From NCBI RefSeq assembly GCF_000341345.1, contig NC_020302.1, positions 166,075 through 230,074 on the forward strand: DNA of 64,000 bases. The letters run 5' to 3'. Position 1 is the first letter of the stretch; each line of letters opens with the position of its first letter. Below, one piece after another: positions 43,896-52,751 of this stretch. The position numbers and the translations under genes were made by a program. The notes under the pieces were generated by a model that searched no databases, was not told where the DNA came from, and worked only from the letters and a program-made list of their open reading frames with translations. The DNA comes from Corynebacterium halotolerans YIM 70093 = DSM 44683. GTDB lineage: Bacteria > Actinomycetota > Actinomycetes > Mycobacteriales > Mycobacteriaceae.

Positions 43896-44465
43896 ATGGA
43901 TTCCCCCACGTGGCCCCTGCCGGTGACCGTCCTCGAGGGCGGGCGGATCCGGCTGCGCCCGCTACGCGAGGCGGACGCGGACAATCTCGTCGCCACCAGC
44001 ACCGATCCGGACACCATCCGGTATTCCCCGCTACCGGACGAGTACACCCGCGACACCGCCCTCGACTACATCCGTGGCGCGCAGGACGCCTCCCGGGCGA
44101 TGATCTGGGCCATCGAGCTGCTCGACGAGCCGGATTCCCTGGCCGGCGTCATCGAGCTGCGCGGGGTCTACCCCCACGCGGGATACGTCGACGTCGGCTA
44201 CCGCACCGCCCCGTGGGCGCGCGGCCGGGGAGCGGCGAAGGAGGCACTGCTCCTGGCCACCCGCCACGCCTTCACCCACGGCTGCCACCGCGTGGAGCTG
44301 CTGGCGGCGGTGGACAACATCGCTTCGCGACGCGTCGCGGAACGCTGCGGCTTCCAGTTCGAGGGCATCGCCCGTGACCGGGAGTACCTGCACGGGGCGT
44401 ACCGCGACCTGGCGATGTACTCGCTGCTGTCGACGGACGGGGACGGGGACGGAGCAGGGGAGTAG
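43896..44465 (+). CDS. GNAT acetyltransferase (RimJ/RimL-like)
   Basis: 189 aa. GGRIRLRPLREADADNLVAT starts the domain, VGYRTAPWARGRGAAKEALL is the acetyl-CoA pocket, and AAVDNIASRRVAERCGFQFEG the signature of RimJ/L. ATG 43896 lies 7 nt after TATGCT (43883-43888). Targets may be protein N-termini or a small molecule. The preceding channel gene is in the opposite direction. Confidence 0.88.
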   Translation: MDSPTWPLPVTVLEGGRIRLRPLREADADNLVATSTDPDTIRYSPLPDEYTRDTALDYIRGAQDASRAMIWAIELLDEPDSLAGVIELRGVYPHAGYVDVGYRTAPWARGRGAAKEALLLATRHAFTHGCHRVELLAAVDNIASRRVAERCGFQFEGIARDREYLHGAYRDLAMYSLLSTDGDGDGAGE

Positions 44466-44551
44466 CTGCTCGGACAGCGGGATGCACGGGTTCTGGCTAC
44501 GATGCGGAGTCGTTGGGGCCTGCTGTCGCCGAACACTGCTTGGGGGGAAAG

Positions 44552-45790
44552 ATGGCTTCGGGGTCTGAGTACGGGGAAAAGCTGCCGCCGTGGCTGAGGA
44601 TGAGCGCGGAGGCGCGGGAACACGCGGGGGTACCGCACGCCGCCGTGGTGGCGGAGGAAGGGGAGGCCACCACGGCCGTTGAACCGGAACTTCCGGAGTG
44701 GCCGCGGACCGGGGACGTGGAGACACTCGGTCGCCACCACCTCGAGGAACCGGCACCGGAAACCTCGGCCGTGGAGCCTGTGCAGGTCCCGTCGCCACCA
44801 CCACCGCACCCGCCGCGCCGGAAACCGGAACCCGGCCCCTACGATCTGACCCCACCACCCGCACTGGACCAGTCGAACCTGGTCAACCCGGTCAAGCCCG
44901 CCCCGCGCAAGGGTTGGCGCAGGCTCGTCCACGACGTCACCGGCGGGTACGTCAACCCCGGCGAATCCGAGAAGGAGCTCGAGCACGAGCGTCTGCTGGA
45001 GAAGATCCGGCGTCCGCTGCGCGGCGACTACCGCATTGCCGTGATGTCGCTGAAGGGCGGGGTCGGCAAGACAACCACCACGGTCGCGCTCGGCGGGGTC
45101 TTTGCCAGCGTGCGCGGTGACCGGGTCATCGCCATCGACGCCAACCCGGACCTGGGCACCCTCGCCCAGCGGGTCGCGGCGCCGGGGCCGGCCACCATCC
45201 GGGATTTGCTCGCCGCGGAGGACACCTCCCGGTACACCAGCGTCCGCCGGTTCACCACACAGGCGAAGTCCCGCCTGGAGGTCATCGGCTCGGAGCGGGA
45301 TCCGGCCGTGTCGGAGGCCTTCAGCGAGGACGACTACCGCTACGCCATCGACATCCTGCAGCACCACTACAACGTGATGCTCACCGACTGCGGCACGGGC
45401 CTGATGCACTCGGCGATGTCCGGGGTGCTGGATCTGGCCAACACCCTCGTCCTGATCACCTCACCCGCGCTTGACGGCGCACAGTCCGCCTCGGCGACGC
45501 TGGACTGGCTGAATCTGCACGGTTACGAACAGCTGGCGGCCAACGCGGTCGTCGTCATCTCCGCCGCCCACCCCGGCCAGGCGACGATCGACATGGAGCA
45601 GCTGGTGGGCCACTTCCGGTCTCGGGCGCGCGCGGTGCACCTGGTTCCCTTCGACCGTCATCTGTCGGAGGGGGCGACGATCGACCTGGAGCTGCTGTCG
45701 AAGAAGACCCGCGCGTCCTACCTGGAGCTGGCCGCGACCGTCGCCGAGGACTTCGACAGCCGGCACCGGCACGCGGCACCGGGGCATTAG
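44552..45790 (+). CDS. EspI-like proline-rich MinD/ParA ATPase
   Basis: 412 aa. The first 115 residues are Pro/Glu-rich and disordered (VPSPPPPHPPRRKPEPGP). The ATPase follows: deviant Walker A SLKGGVGKTTTT (about 166-177), VIAIDANPDLGTLAQRV as switch I, and LTDCGTGLMHSAMSG as switch II. This layout matches EspI-type ATPases of mycobacterial/corynebacterial type VII secretion. No EccB-E or Esx gene is in the window, so it is orphan here. GGGGGG stands before ATG 44552. Function is inferred. Confidence 0.8.
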   Translation: MASGSEYGEKLPPWLRMSAEAREHAGVPHAAVVAEEGEATTAVEPELPEWPRTGDVETLGRHHLEEPAPETSAVEPVQVPSPPPPHPPRRKPEPGPYDLTPPPALDQSNLVNPVKPAPRKGWRRLVHDVTGGYVNPGESEKELEHERLLEKIRRPLRGDYRIAVMSLKGGVGKTTTTVALGGVFASVRGDRVIAIDANPDLGTLAQRVAAPGPATIRDLLAAEDTSRYTSVRRFTTQAKSRLEVIGSERDPAVSEAFSEDDYRYAIDILQHHYNVMLTDCGTGLMHSAMSGVLDLANTLVLITSPALDGAQSASATLDWLNLHGYEQLAANAVVVISAAHPGQATIDMEQLVGHFRSRARAVHLVPFDRHLSEGATIDLELLSKKTRASYLELAATVAEDFDSRHRHAAPGH

Positions 45791-45910
45791 GTCGTGCGCA
45801 CCACCGGCAAACCCCTTCCGCTGACGCCCCCGCCGGTGTTATTGTCCGAGGTAGGCGGGGAATTCCGCAGCTGGTCCCCGTCGAAGTCGCCGGACCTGAG
45901 GAGGATTACC

Positions 45911-46339
45911 GTGCTGATTCCGAACTTCGTGTCCGTTCCCGCACAACGCTACGGGGAGCTCAAGGCGCTGCCGGAGCCGGTGGACGCTGTCCTCGATCTG
46001 CTGAACGCAAACGCTCTCCCGGCCCTGGGCGTCGACAGGTTCTGGGTCGGAGTGCAGGCCGGGCTGGCCGACGGCCCGGGTGCCTCGTCGGTCTCGGGCG
46101 TCGAGGAGTGGGGTGAGGACCCACCGGTGGGGGCGGTGGACCCGGAGTACACCGCCGCGCTCGCGCAGGTGCTTGCCGACGCCGATCCCGCCGAGGTCGA
46201 GGCGGCCGGCACGCCGGCCCTGGAACAGCTGCTCGGTGAGGAAACCGAGGGTGAGATCGCCCGCGCCTTCGGGGAGCTGTCGGACTTCTACGCGCAGGCC
46301 GCCGAGCGCGGCGACGCCGTGTTGATCGTGTTCAACTGA
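45911..46339 (+). CDS. Unknown acidic protein
   Basis: 142 aa. VSVPAQRYGELKALPEPVDA and FWVGVQAGLADG are followed by a helical acidic tail (GEIARAFGELSDFYAQAA). No family is recognised. GTG 45911 has GGAGGA 5-6 nt upstream and is preferred to the upstream GTG at 45794. It follows the ATPase gene by 120 bp on the same strand, so it may be co-transcribed. Confidence 0.65.
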   Translation: MLIPNFVSVPAQRYGELKALPEPVDAVLDLLNANALPALGVDRFWVGVQAGLADGPGASSVSGVEEWGEDPPVGAVDPEYTAALAQVLADADPAEVEAAGTPALEQLLGEETEGEIARAFGELSDFYAQAAERGDAVLIVFN

Positions 46340-46359
46340 CGCCGGGCCACCGCGTGCCC

Positions 46360-47538
46360 CTACCGCCCCCGCCCGGCCGGGGCCGTCACCGGTTCCTGCA
46401 CCAGCGCCAGTGGCTCGCGCAGCAGCGGGTCGAGGGCCACGGCGCGGGCGATGGCGCGCACGATCTCGCGGTGGGTGGGGATCAGGCGCAGTTCCACGCC
46501 CTCGGCGGCGGAACCCAGCCGGGAGCGCACCGCGGAGGCGAAGAGCTTCGGGGCCTTCGGGTCGTCGACGAAGGCGGAGCCGGCCACGACGATCGTCGAC
46601 GGCCGGTGCTCCTCGGCGAGCTGCACCGCGACGTCGGCGAGCAGTACCGCCCGGTCGTCGAGCAGCTTCCTGACTTCGTCGTTGTGCTGGCTGGCGGCCA
46701 CCGCCGCGGGCAGGCTGTCAAGCTCTACGCCGTGGTCGCGGATGCGGTGGAGCACGCCGGCATTGGCCAGGGCCTCCTCGGTGGGCAGCCCGGCGGTGTC
46801 GAGCACCTCACCGGCGGTGACGGGCAGAGTGTCCACCTGGTGCACCCCGTGGGTCCCGGAGACGGCCGCACCGATGGAGTCGTCGGCGAACAGTGCGAGC
46901 TCGGTGGGCGTGCCCTCGCCGGGGCCGGGCAGACCGCCGGCCTGGATCTCGGAGCCGAGGATGGCGGGCACCGCCGCGGAGACCAGGACCGGCACGGCGA
47001 ACTGGTAGCGCAGGCGGGCCGCGACGTCCACGCCGTGCCAGCCGAGGTTCGGGGCATCGACGACGCCGTCCTCGCTGACCCGGCCCGAGGTGGTCACCCC
47101 GACCGACGCCAGGGGCCGGTCGAGGCCCGCGGTCAGACGGTTGAGTCCGGCCATGACGTGCTCGATGAAGTCGGCCTCGCTCAGCTGGGCCACGGGGGTG
47201 GGCACGTCGGCGTCGCGGATGGTGCGGCCCTTGAGGTCGTAGAGCCCGATGTAGGTCGTCGACGTGCCGACGGCGATTCCCGCGTGCAGCTGCTGGCTGG
47301 GGGCCAGCTCCAGGGGGATGGTGGGGCGCCCGCGTCCCTGCGAGCGGGTGAGGTCGTTGCGCTCCTGGACGAGGCCTGCCCGGACCAGGGCGCCGATGGC
47401 GCGGGTGATCGTGGGTTGGGACAACCCGGTGGCCTCGACGAGTTCGCTGCGGGTGACGATCTGATGCAGACGCACCAGGTGCAGGCATTTCGCCGCGGGC
47501 GTCCGGGGGCGGGAGAACAGGGTGCCTGCGGTGGTCAT
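46360..47538 (-). CDS. ROK-family transcriptional repressor
   Basis: 392 aa. MarR-like winged helix at 15-75 (RSELVEATGLSQPTITRAIGALVRAGL) followed by the ROK sugar-kinase-like domain (VGVTTSGRVSEDGVVDAPNLGW). The N-terminal ATG 47538 lies 6 nt after TACTAT, a leaderless layout. Two TTAGACAA-type dyads stand at 47558-47608, right over its promoter, so autoregulation is likely. The neighbouring MFS gene is on the same strand upstream. The ligand is probably a sugar; none is named. Confidence 0.88.
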   Translation of the reverse strand: MTTAGTLFSRPRTPAAKCLHLVRLHQIVTRSELVEATGLSQPTITRAIGALVRAGLVQERNDLTRSQGRGRPTIPLELAPSQQLHAGIAVGTSTTYIGLYDLKGRTIRDADVPTPVAQLSEADFIEHVMAGLNRLTAGLDRPLASVGVTTSGRVSEDGVVDAPNLGWHGVDVAARLRYQFAVPVLVSAAVPAILGSEIQAGGLPGPGEGTPTELALFADDSIGAAVSGTHGVHQVDTLPVTAGEVLDTAGLPTEEALANAGVLHRIRDHGVELDSLPAAVAASQHNDEVRKLLDDRAVLLADVAVQLAEEHRPSTIVVAGSAFVDDPKAPKLFASAVRSRLGSAAEGVELRLIPTHREIVRAIARAVALDPLLREPLALVQEPVTAPAGRGR

Positions 47539-47557
47539 GCCAGCATAGTAAACAGTC

Positions 47558-47608
47558 TTAGACAACTTTGTCTAATGAAATCGAGCAGAAACAGACAAAG
47601 CTGTCTAA
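47558..47608. promoter_or_regulatory. Two dyad operators upstream of the ROK gene
   Basis: TTAGACAACTTTGTCTAA (47558-47575) is a perfect 8-bp dyad with a 2-bp centre. ACAGACAAAGCTGTCTAA (47591-47608) is a second copy 33 bp downstream, about three helical turns. They are in the 77-bp gap after the MFS gene and would cover the -35 of the ROK promoter. Binding by the ROK protein is the simplest explanation. Confidence 0.75.
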
Positions 47609-47615
47609 GCCTGCC

Positions 47616-48905
47616 CTAACTTCCCTCATGGGAGACCTCCGTCACCGGCGGCCGGCGGTAGCGCGTGAACGAGGGCACGAACACCGCGCACAGCAGCGTG
47701 CCGATGATGACGAGCGCGCCACCCGACAGCGTCGCCCACCCGACGCCGAGGGGTGCCGCGGCCCAGCCGTGCAGGACATCGGCGAGTCGCGGCCCGCCGA
47801 CGACCACCACGATGTAGACCCCCTGGATGCGTCCCTGCACGTGCTCGGCCGCGGACTGCTGCAGAATCGCCGTGCGCAGCGACGCGGAGAACATGTCGGC
47901 CGCGCCGCCGAAGACCAGCATGATGATCACCAGCCACGCCCAGAACGTCACCGCGCCGGGGCTCATGAGCACGCCGACACCGGCCGCGACGACGAACGCG
48001 CCCCAGAGGATGATGCACACCATGACGGCCAGGCCCTGGCGCACCACCCGTGAGATCCACCCGGAGAGCAGGCCGCCCAGCACGGCGCCCGCGGCCATCG
48101 AGGAGTACAACAGCGCCAGCATGACGCCGCCCTGGTCGTGCTCGCCGAAGTTCTCGGCGGCGATCTCCGGGTACAGCGCCCGCGGCATGCCGAAGGTCAT
48201 GGCGATCAGATCCAGCAGCATCGCCACCAGCAGCACCGGTTGCCCGCGCAGGTAGGTCAGACCGTCGAGCACGCTGCGGAAACCGGCCCGCTGTTTCTCA
48301 CCCTTCGGTGGCAGGGCGGGCAACGCCAGCACTGCGCCCAGGGTCGGCAGCAGGAGTACGGCGTCGAGGAAGTACAGCCACGAGTAGCCGATGAAGGGGA
48401 TCAGCGCGCCGGCGATCAGCGGGCCGACGATCGCGCCGGCCTGCATGAGCATCATGTTCAGGCTCGCCCCGGCGGGCAGCAGGTCGATCGGCAGGATGGA
48501 GCGGAACACCGCGGTGCGGGTGGGTTGGTTGACCGCGAAGAACGCCTGCTGCAGCGAGAACGTCAGCAGCAGCCACCACACGTTGGTGTTGCCCATCGCG
48601 GACAGCGCCCAGAACGCCGCCGCCGAGAGAATCATGCCCGCGGTGCTGACGACGAGCACCTTCCGCTTGTCGAAGGAGTCCGCGATCGATCCGCCGTAGA
48701 GTCCGAAGATCACCAGCGGCACCAGGCCGAACAGGCCGGTCAGTCCGACGTAGGCCGAGGAGTCGGTGATCGAGTAGATCTGGGCGGGCACCGCCACCAC
48801 GGTCAGCTGTGCGCCGATCACCGTCGCGATATTGGCCACCCACAGGCGCTTGTACGCGGGGACCTGCAGGGGCCGGGTGTCGGCGAAATAGTCTCGGAGG
48901 CTCAC
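47616..48905 (-). CDS. MFS exporter (EntS-like)
   Basis: 429 aa with 12 transmembrane helices. GLYGGSIADSFDKRKVLV is the MFS motif-A loop; AFFAVNQPTRTAVFRSILP is typical of the EntS-like branch. The start is GTG 48905, likely with CTCCGAG upstream. It precedes the ROK gene and could be in its regulon. The exported substrate is unknown. Confidence 0.88.
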   Translation of the reverse strand: MSLRDYFADTRPLQVPAYKRLWVANIATVIGAQLTVVAVPAQIYSITDSSAYVGLTGLFGLVPLVIFGLYGGSIADSFDKRKVLVVSTAGMILSAAAFWALSAMGNTNVWWLLLTFSLQQAFFAVNQPTRTAVFRSILPIDLLPAGASLNMMLMQAGAIVGPLIAGALIPFIGYSWLYFLDAVLLLPTLGAVLALPALPPKGEKQRAGFRSVLDGLTYLRGQPVLLVAMLLDLIAMTFGMPRALYPEIAAENFGEHDQGGVMLALLYSSMAAGAVLGGLLSGWISRVVRQGLAVMVCIILWGAFVVAAGVGVLMSPGAVTFWAWLVIIMLVFGGAADMFSASLRTAILQQSAAEHVQGRIQGVYIVVVVGGPRLADVLHGWAAAPLGVGWATLSGGALVIIGTLLCAVFVPSFTRYRRPPVTEVSHEGS

Positions 48906-48942
48906 GCGGGGAAATGCTAGCGCCTGCCCTGGCGTCCCCGGC

Positions 48943-50061
48943 TCACCAGCGCGAGGTGTCCACGTGGGAGACCTCGGTCAGCCGGATGCCCACCTTGCCG
49001 ACCTCCACCCCGGAACGCCCGGAGGAGATGACCACGGTGTCACCGCTGGTGTCCACCAGATAGGTCCCCACCCGGCTCAGGGCCTCGTCCGGGAGCTCGA
49101 CCTCCGGATCCGGCATGGGGGACGGGTCGCCGGTGGTGGATACGGTCGTCGGCAGGTACCCGATGCCCAGACCGCTCGCCGGACCGGGACCCTGCCAGGA
49201 CGTCCGCTCGGTGAAACCCTCGGGTATCACGGGCCACGACACCCCTTCCCCACGGCAGGAGATGGGGGCCGCCGGGGAGGCGAACGAGCAGGTCATCCAC
49301 GCGTTGTCCAGGGGCATCGTCGCTATCAGCGCCTCAGTGCGGCGCCGGAGGCTGTGCTGCGCGGCCAATCGGGAGTCGCCGGCATTGCCCAGCAGGACCG
49401 ATGGGGCGTCGTGCGGCGGGGGAAGGGAGTTCAAATTCAGGGTGAGCAGGAAGCTGGCCGCCTCCTCGTAGGCCGTGGCGTCGGGGCCGCCGGTGACCAT
49501 CCGGGTGTCGTCCCAGGTGTGGGTGACGGTGAAGGTCTCGGTCACGCCGTCGGCGTTCGCCCCGCCGGCGTGGCCGTAGGTCACCTCGACGGTGTCGTCG
49601 GCCGCGCGTTCGACCGCCCGGATCTCGCGGAACTGCACCGGCGGTGGGTCGGTGACCGGTGTGTCGTGGTGGAAGAACACCACCGCCTCCGCGATGGTCG
49701 CCGGACCGCCCTCCGGCTGGGAGCGGTCCCCGTTCGTCCCGCTCAGCGTCACCCAGCTCAATGGCAGGCAGGGGTCGAAGCGGTTGTCGACGATCTCGAA
49801 GTTGAACCAGACGTTGCTCACGCCCGTGTCAACGACGCGTAGCGGGGTGTAGCGGCCGAAGGAGGTCTCCGCCAGGTCGAGGTCGGAGCCCGCACAGGCG
49901 GCGGTGTCGGTGGTGGCCTCGGCGGTGGTTGTCTCCGTGGTGTCCCCGGTGGCCGAGCCGGTCGTCGCCCCGGGTTCATCCGGCCGCGTGGCACAGGCGC
50001 TCAGCAGTAGGAGGGCGGCGACGGTGCCGGTCGCCGCGCGGGAAGCAGTTCGAGGTCTCAC
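48943..50061 (-). CDS. LppP/LprE-family lipoprotein
   Basis: 372 aa. Lipobox LLLSAC near residue 18-23 follows a basic signal peptide. A Thr-rich linker follows and then the LppP/LprE-like part (FDPCLPLSWVTLSGTNGDRS, AVVFFHHD). The C-terminal half (about 230-372) is unrecognised and includes WMTCSFASPAAPISC, a likely disulfide pair. Exported and cell-wall-anchored; function unknown in the mycobacterial homologues too. Confidence 0.8.
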   Translation of the reverse strand: MRPRTASRAATGTVAALLLLSACATRPDEPGATTGSATGDTTETTTAEATTDTAACAGSDLDLAETSFGRYTPLRVVDTGVSNVWFNFEIVDNRFDPCLPLSWVTLSGTNGDRSQPEGGPATIAEAVVFFHHDTPVTDPPPVQFREIRAVERAADDTVEVTYGHAGGANADGVTETFTVTHTWDDTRMVTGGPDATAYEEAASFLLTLNLNSLPPPHDAPSVLLGNAGDSRLAAQHSLRRRTEALIATMPLDNAWMTCSFASPAAPISCRGEGVSWPVIPEGFTERTSWQGPGPASGLGIGYLPTTVSTTGDPSPMPDPEVELPDEALSRVGTYLVDTSGDTVVISSGRSGVEVGKVGIRLTEVSHVDTSRW

Positions 50062-50217
50062 GATGGATCCTTTCGACCGCCGGGCGAGTTGTGACCCTCA
50101 TCCCAGAGCTTAGGAAACCTCAGGGGCTGGCGCACCGGGTTCGGGGGTTTGGGGGTACGGGGGTCCCTCCGCGGCGTGGGCGGGGGAGGGGTGGCGGGCT
50201 CGCGTAGAGTTCACGCC

Positions 50218-50775
50218 GTGATGGATCTCGAGGAGTGGGTGGCGCTCGTTGGGCCGGCGCTGGGCATCGAACTCTGGCGCATTCCCGTGGTGATGCTCTC
50301 TGCCATCGGCATCTACCTGGCGTTTCTCCTGCTGGTCAGGCTGTTCACGCCCCGGGTGCTCGCCCGCCTGACGGTCTTCGACGCGGTGGTCCTCGTCATG
50401 TTCGGCGCGGTTGCCGGGCGCGTGGTCATCGGCCACCCGCCCACCCTCGCCGCCGGCGTGGTTGGCCTGGCCACGCTCATGGCCATGGAGGCGTTCTTCG
50501 GTGCGGTCCGCTCGACCACGGGCCTGCGTGCCCTGCTCCAGGGTGGACCGGTGGTCGTCGTCGCCCACGGTGAAGTGGTGGAAAAGGCCCTGCGTCGCAC
50601 CCACCTCTCGCGTCTGGACATCAATGCCGTGCTCCGGCGCGCGGGTATCGGTTCGCTGGGCGAGGTCCAGGCACTCATCGCGGAGCCCAGTGGAGAGTTG
50701 TCCCTGTTCCGGCGCGGCCAGCCCATCGACGCGGAACTGCTCGAGGGGGTGCGCGGCGCGGAGCTGCTGCGGTGA
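50218..50775 (+). CDS. DUF421 family membrane protein (YetF/YcaP-like)
   Basis: 185 aa. Three N-terminal transmembrane helices (PVVMLSAIGIYLAFLLL, LTVFDAVVLVMFG and VGLATLMAMEAFF) are followed by a small cytoplasmic domain (VVVAHGEVVEKALRRTHLSR). GTG 50218 lies 7 nt after TAGAGT; ATG 50221 is the alternative. Role unknown; Bacillus members affect germination and cation traits. Confidence 0.85.
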   Translation: MMDLEEWVALVGPALGIELWRIPVVMLSAIGIYLAFLLLVRLFTPRVLARLTVFDAVVLVMFGAVAGRVVIGHPPTLAAGVVGLATLMAMEAFFGAVRSTTGLRALLQGGPVVVVAHGEVVEKALRRTHLSRLDINAVLRRAGIGSLGEVQALIAEPSGELSLFRRGQPIDAELLEGVRGAELLR

Positions 50776-50831
50776 GCCGAGCCGGCCTCGCGGAGAGGCG
50801 GGCCGCCCCGCCCGGGACCGGAGTGTTGCCG

Positions 50832-51719
50832 CTACCGCACCCCCTCGTGGCGCCACACGCGGCCCAGTCCCGCCCAGAACGGGCCGATGAGCACGCCCAC
50901 GGAGGCGGCGATGCCAAGCCCGAGAGCCGCGGTGGAGAACAGTCCCGGCCGCCGGTGTCCGCGCGCCCCGGCGACAAGCGAGGCCGCCGTGCCCAGCGTG
51001 CCCGCGCCGATGAGCGCGCCGACCGACGCGGCGCGCAACGCATCCTCCCGGTCCGCCCGTGTCGACGGGAGGTACGGCAGGGCGGAGAGCCCCGCGCCCG
51101 CCGCCGGGAGGGCGAGTGTGACGGCCTTCGGGTACCGACGCCCGCGGGGCTCGCCCCCGAGCGTGAAGTTCAGCGGCACGGTGGTCGGCAGCTCCCGCCA
51201 GCCCGCCGCCAGCGTGAGGGCCGCGGCGGCGGTGAGGATTGCGGGGACGGCCCGGGCTGCCTCCATGACGGGGGTGGGGATGGCCGCGACGACGTCGGCG
51301 TCGATGTCGTCGGGGCGGATCAGGCCGAGGCGCACGGCCACGGCCCCGAGGTTAATGCTCCAGCCCAGGCCGAACAGGTGTGGCTGGAAGATTCTCGGAT
51401 CCTGCGGGGCCCAGATGCGGCGACGTGCTCCCCGGCTGCGGAATCCGCGGAAATCGAAGGGGACCCCGCCGAGGGAGCCCTGGGACTTCTCTGCGGTGTC
51501 GGGGCCCTCGTCCATGGTGTCGAACTCGGCGGCGGTGGCCTCGGCGTAGGACTGCGGGTCGCCGAGTTCGTCCCCCAGATCCGCGCCGGTGGCGGCGAGC
51601 TCCGTGATCAGGTCACGGTGCTCGTCGAGGGTGTCGGTGATTTCGGTGGCAGACAGGGAGGTGTGGCCCCCCAGTTGCCTGCGCAGGGCGGACAGGTAAT
51701 CGGTGGGTGTGTGGGACAT
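50832..51719 (-). CDS. HAAS/DUF1700-type membrane sensor paired with PadR
   Basis: 295 aa. The N-terminal HAAS-like domain (about 1-60) has DYLSALRRQLGG and DELGDPQSYAEA. DPRIFQPHLFGLGWSINLG matches DUF5808, and AGWRELPTTVPLNF resembles a DUF1648-like part; several transmembrane segments follow. Such proteins pair with PadR regulators, whose gene is 14 bp upstream. Function is probably envelope stress sensing by family precedent. Confidence 0.85.
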   Translation of the reverse strand: MSHTPTDYLSALRRQLGGHTSLSATEITDTLDEHRDLITELAATGADLGDELGDPQSYAEATAAEFDTMDEGPDTAEKSQGSLGGVPFDFRGFRSRGARRRIWAPQDPRIFQPHLFGLGWSINLGAVAVRLGLIRPDDIDADVVAAIPTPVMEAARAVPAILTAAAALTLAAGWRELPTTVPLNFTLGGEPRGRRYPKAVTLALPAAGAGLSALPYLPSTRADREDALRAASVGALIGAGTLGTAASLVAGARGHRRPGLFSTAALGLGIAASVGVLIGPFWAGLGRVWRHEGVR

Positions 51720-51733
51720 CGGGGATCCCTCCT

Positions 51734-52069
51734 TTAGGCGGGGTCGGGGAGCAGGGTGGTCATGGCGTCGACGAGCAGGCGCCAGTCCTCGGTGAGGGTG
51801 GTGCGCAGTTCGTGGCCCTCCCGGGTCAGTGAGTAGTACTTGCGGGGTGGCCCCACGGGGGACTCCTGCCAGCGGGTGGTCAGGGCTTTGGCGCGGGTCA
51901 GACGGGTGAGCAGGGGGTAGACGGTGCCGGCGGGCGCGGCCAGGCCGGGGTGGTGGCTGAGGCGGTCGACCAGTTCGGCGCCGTAGGACTCCTCCTCCGC
52001 GAGCAGGGTGAGGATCGCGAGCTCGAGGACTCCCTTGCGCAGTTGGGTGGCGGTGGGTTGAGGGGGCAT
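51734..52069 (-). CDS. PadR-family repressor
   Basis: 111 aa winged-helix protein: RKGVLELAILTLLAEEESYG starts the recognition region, PAGTVYPLLTRLTRAKAL the wing, and GPPRKYYSLTREGHELR the typical PadR end. GAGGAG lies upstream of ATG 52069. It is first in the operon with the HAAS protein. A dyad around 52111-52158 may be its own operator. Confidence 0.9.
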   Translation of the reverse strand: MPPQPTATQLRKGVLELAILTLLAEEESYGAELVDRLSHHPGLAAPAGTVYPLLTRLTRAKALTTRWQESPVGPPRKYYSLTREGHELRTTLTEDWRLLVDAMTTLLPDPA

Positions 52070-52093
52070 CCGGTTGCTCCTCGCTTTCTATGG

Positions 52094-52158
52094 TTCATAA
52101 CCCAGTACCTGGTGTTGCCAACTAGTCTAGCATGTGATGCCTACTAGTGGGTAGTGCC
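52094..52158 (-). promoter_or_regulatory. PadR operon promoter with dyad
   Basis: On the minus strand TTGGCA (52116-52121) and TATGAA (52094-52099) are 16 bp apart. Around it ACTAGT occurs twice (52121-52126, 52143-52148) inside an imperfect inverted repeat reaching 52111-52158, with 11 of 16 positions matching. This suits PadR autoregulation. Confidence 0.5.
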
Positions 52159-52647
52159 TAAGAGTGGATTCCAGGGGCGGATTCCGGACTCCGAGGGGGT
52201 GGTCTGCAGGTGGCGGTCAAAGGCCCGCCGCAGACTCTCACCGCTACCGAAGCCCGAGTCGCGGGCATTGCGCCAGTGGGTGGTGGCGCGGCGGCCGTCG
52301 AGGAGCCCGAGCTCGGCGAGGATGAACGCACCGGTGCGCACCCTGGCCACCCGGCCCGGGCCATCGGCGAGCACCGCCGCGGCGTCGAGAAGGTCCGGAT
52401 CCCACGGCCGCTCCGGCAGGGTGTCGGAACCGGGGATGATCACAGTGTCGAGCGTGGCGGCGACCTCGCGGGTGACGGGGAGGGCGCCTGTGATGGTGAG
52501 TCCGGTGCCGGTGCCGGTGGCGGCATCGGCACCGGACGGCGAGAGCATCACCAACTCGTAGCCGCGGGCGCGGCTGAACACCTCGGCCGGCCCGGAGACA
52601 TCTAGCATGGTCACGCTGTCGAAGACGAGGAAGCCGGCCCGCCTCAT
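52144..52647 (-). pseudogene. GlxA-type AraC regulator shortened by internal deletion
   Basis: 167 codons versus about 320 for the family. The first 125 residues are the DJ-1/PfpI-like domain (FLVFDSVTMLDVSGPAEVFS, LLDGRRATTHWR). The next residues are ARDSGFGSGESLRRAFDRHL, which belong near the end of the AraC domain, after the first HTH. About 120-130 residues including most of the DNA-binding domain are missing, while the frame is kept. Probably non-functional. ATG 52647 is family-like. It is divergent from the HD-domain gene. Confidence 0.75.
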
Positions 52648-52751
52648 GTCGGGTTCCGTGGGATTCCTGACCGAAAGGACATGGCACCAGGCCAGCCACA
52701 CCACCGCACTGGGGAACGGAGGAATACCGGAGCCACCCAAGGAGGAACCCC

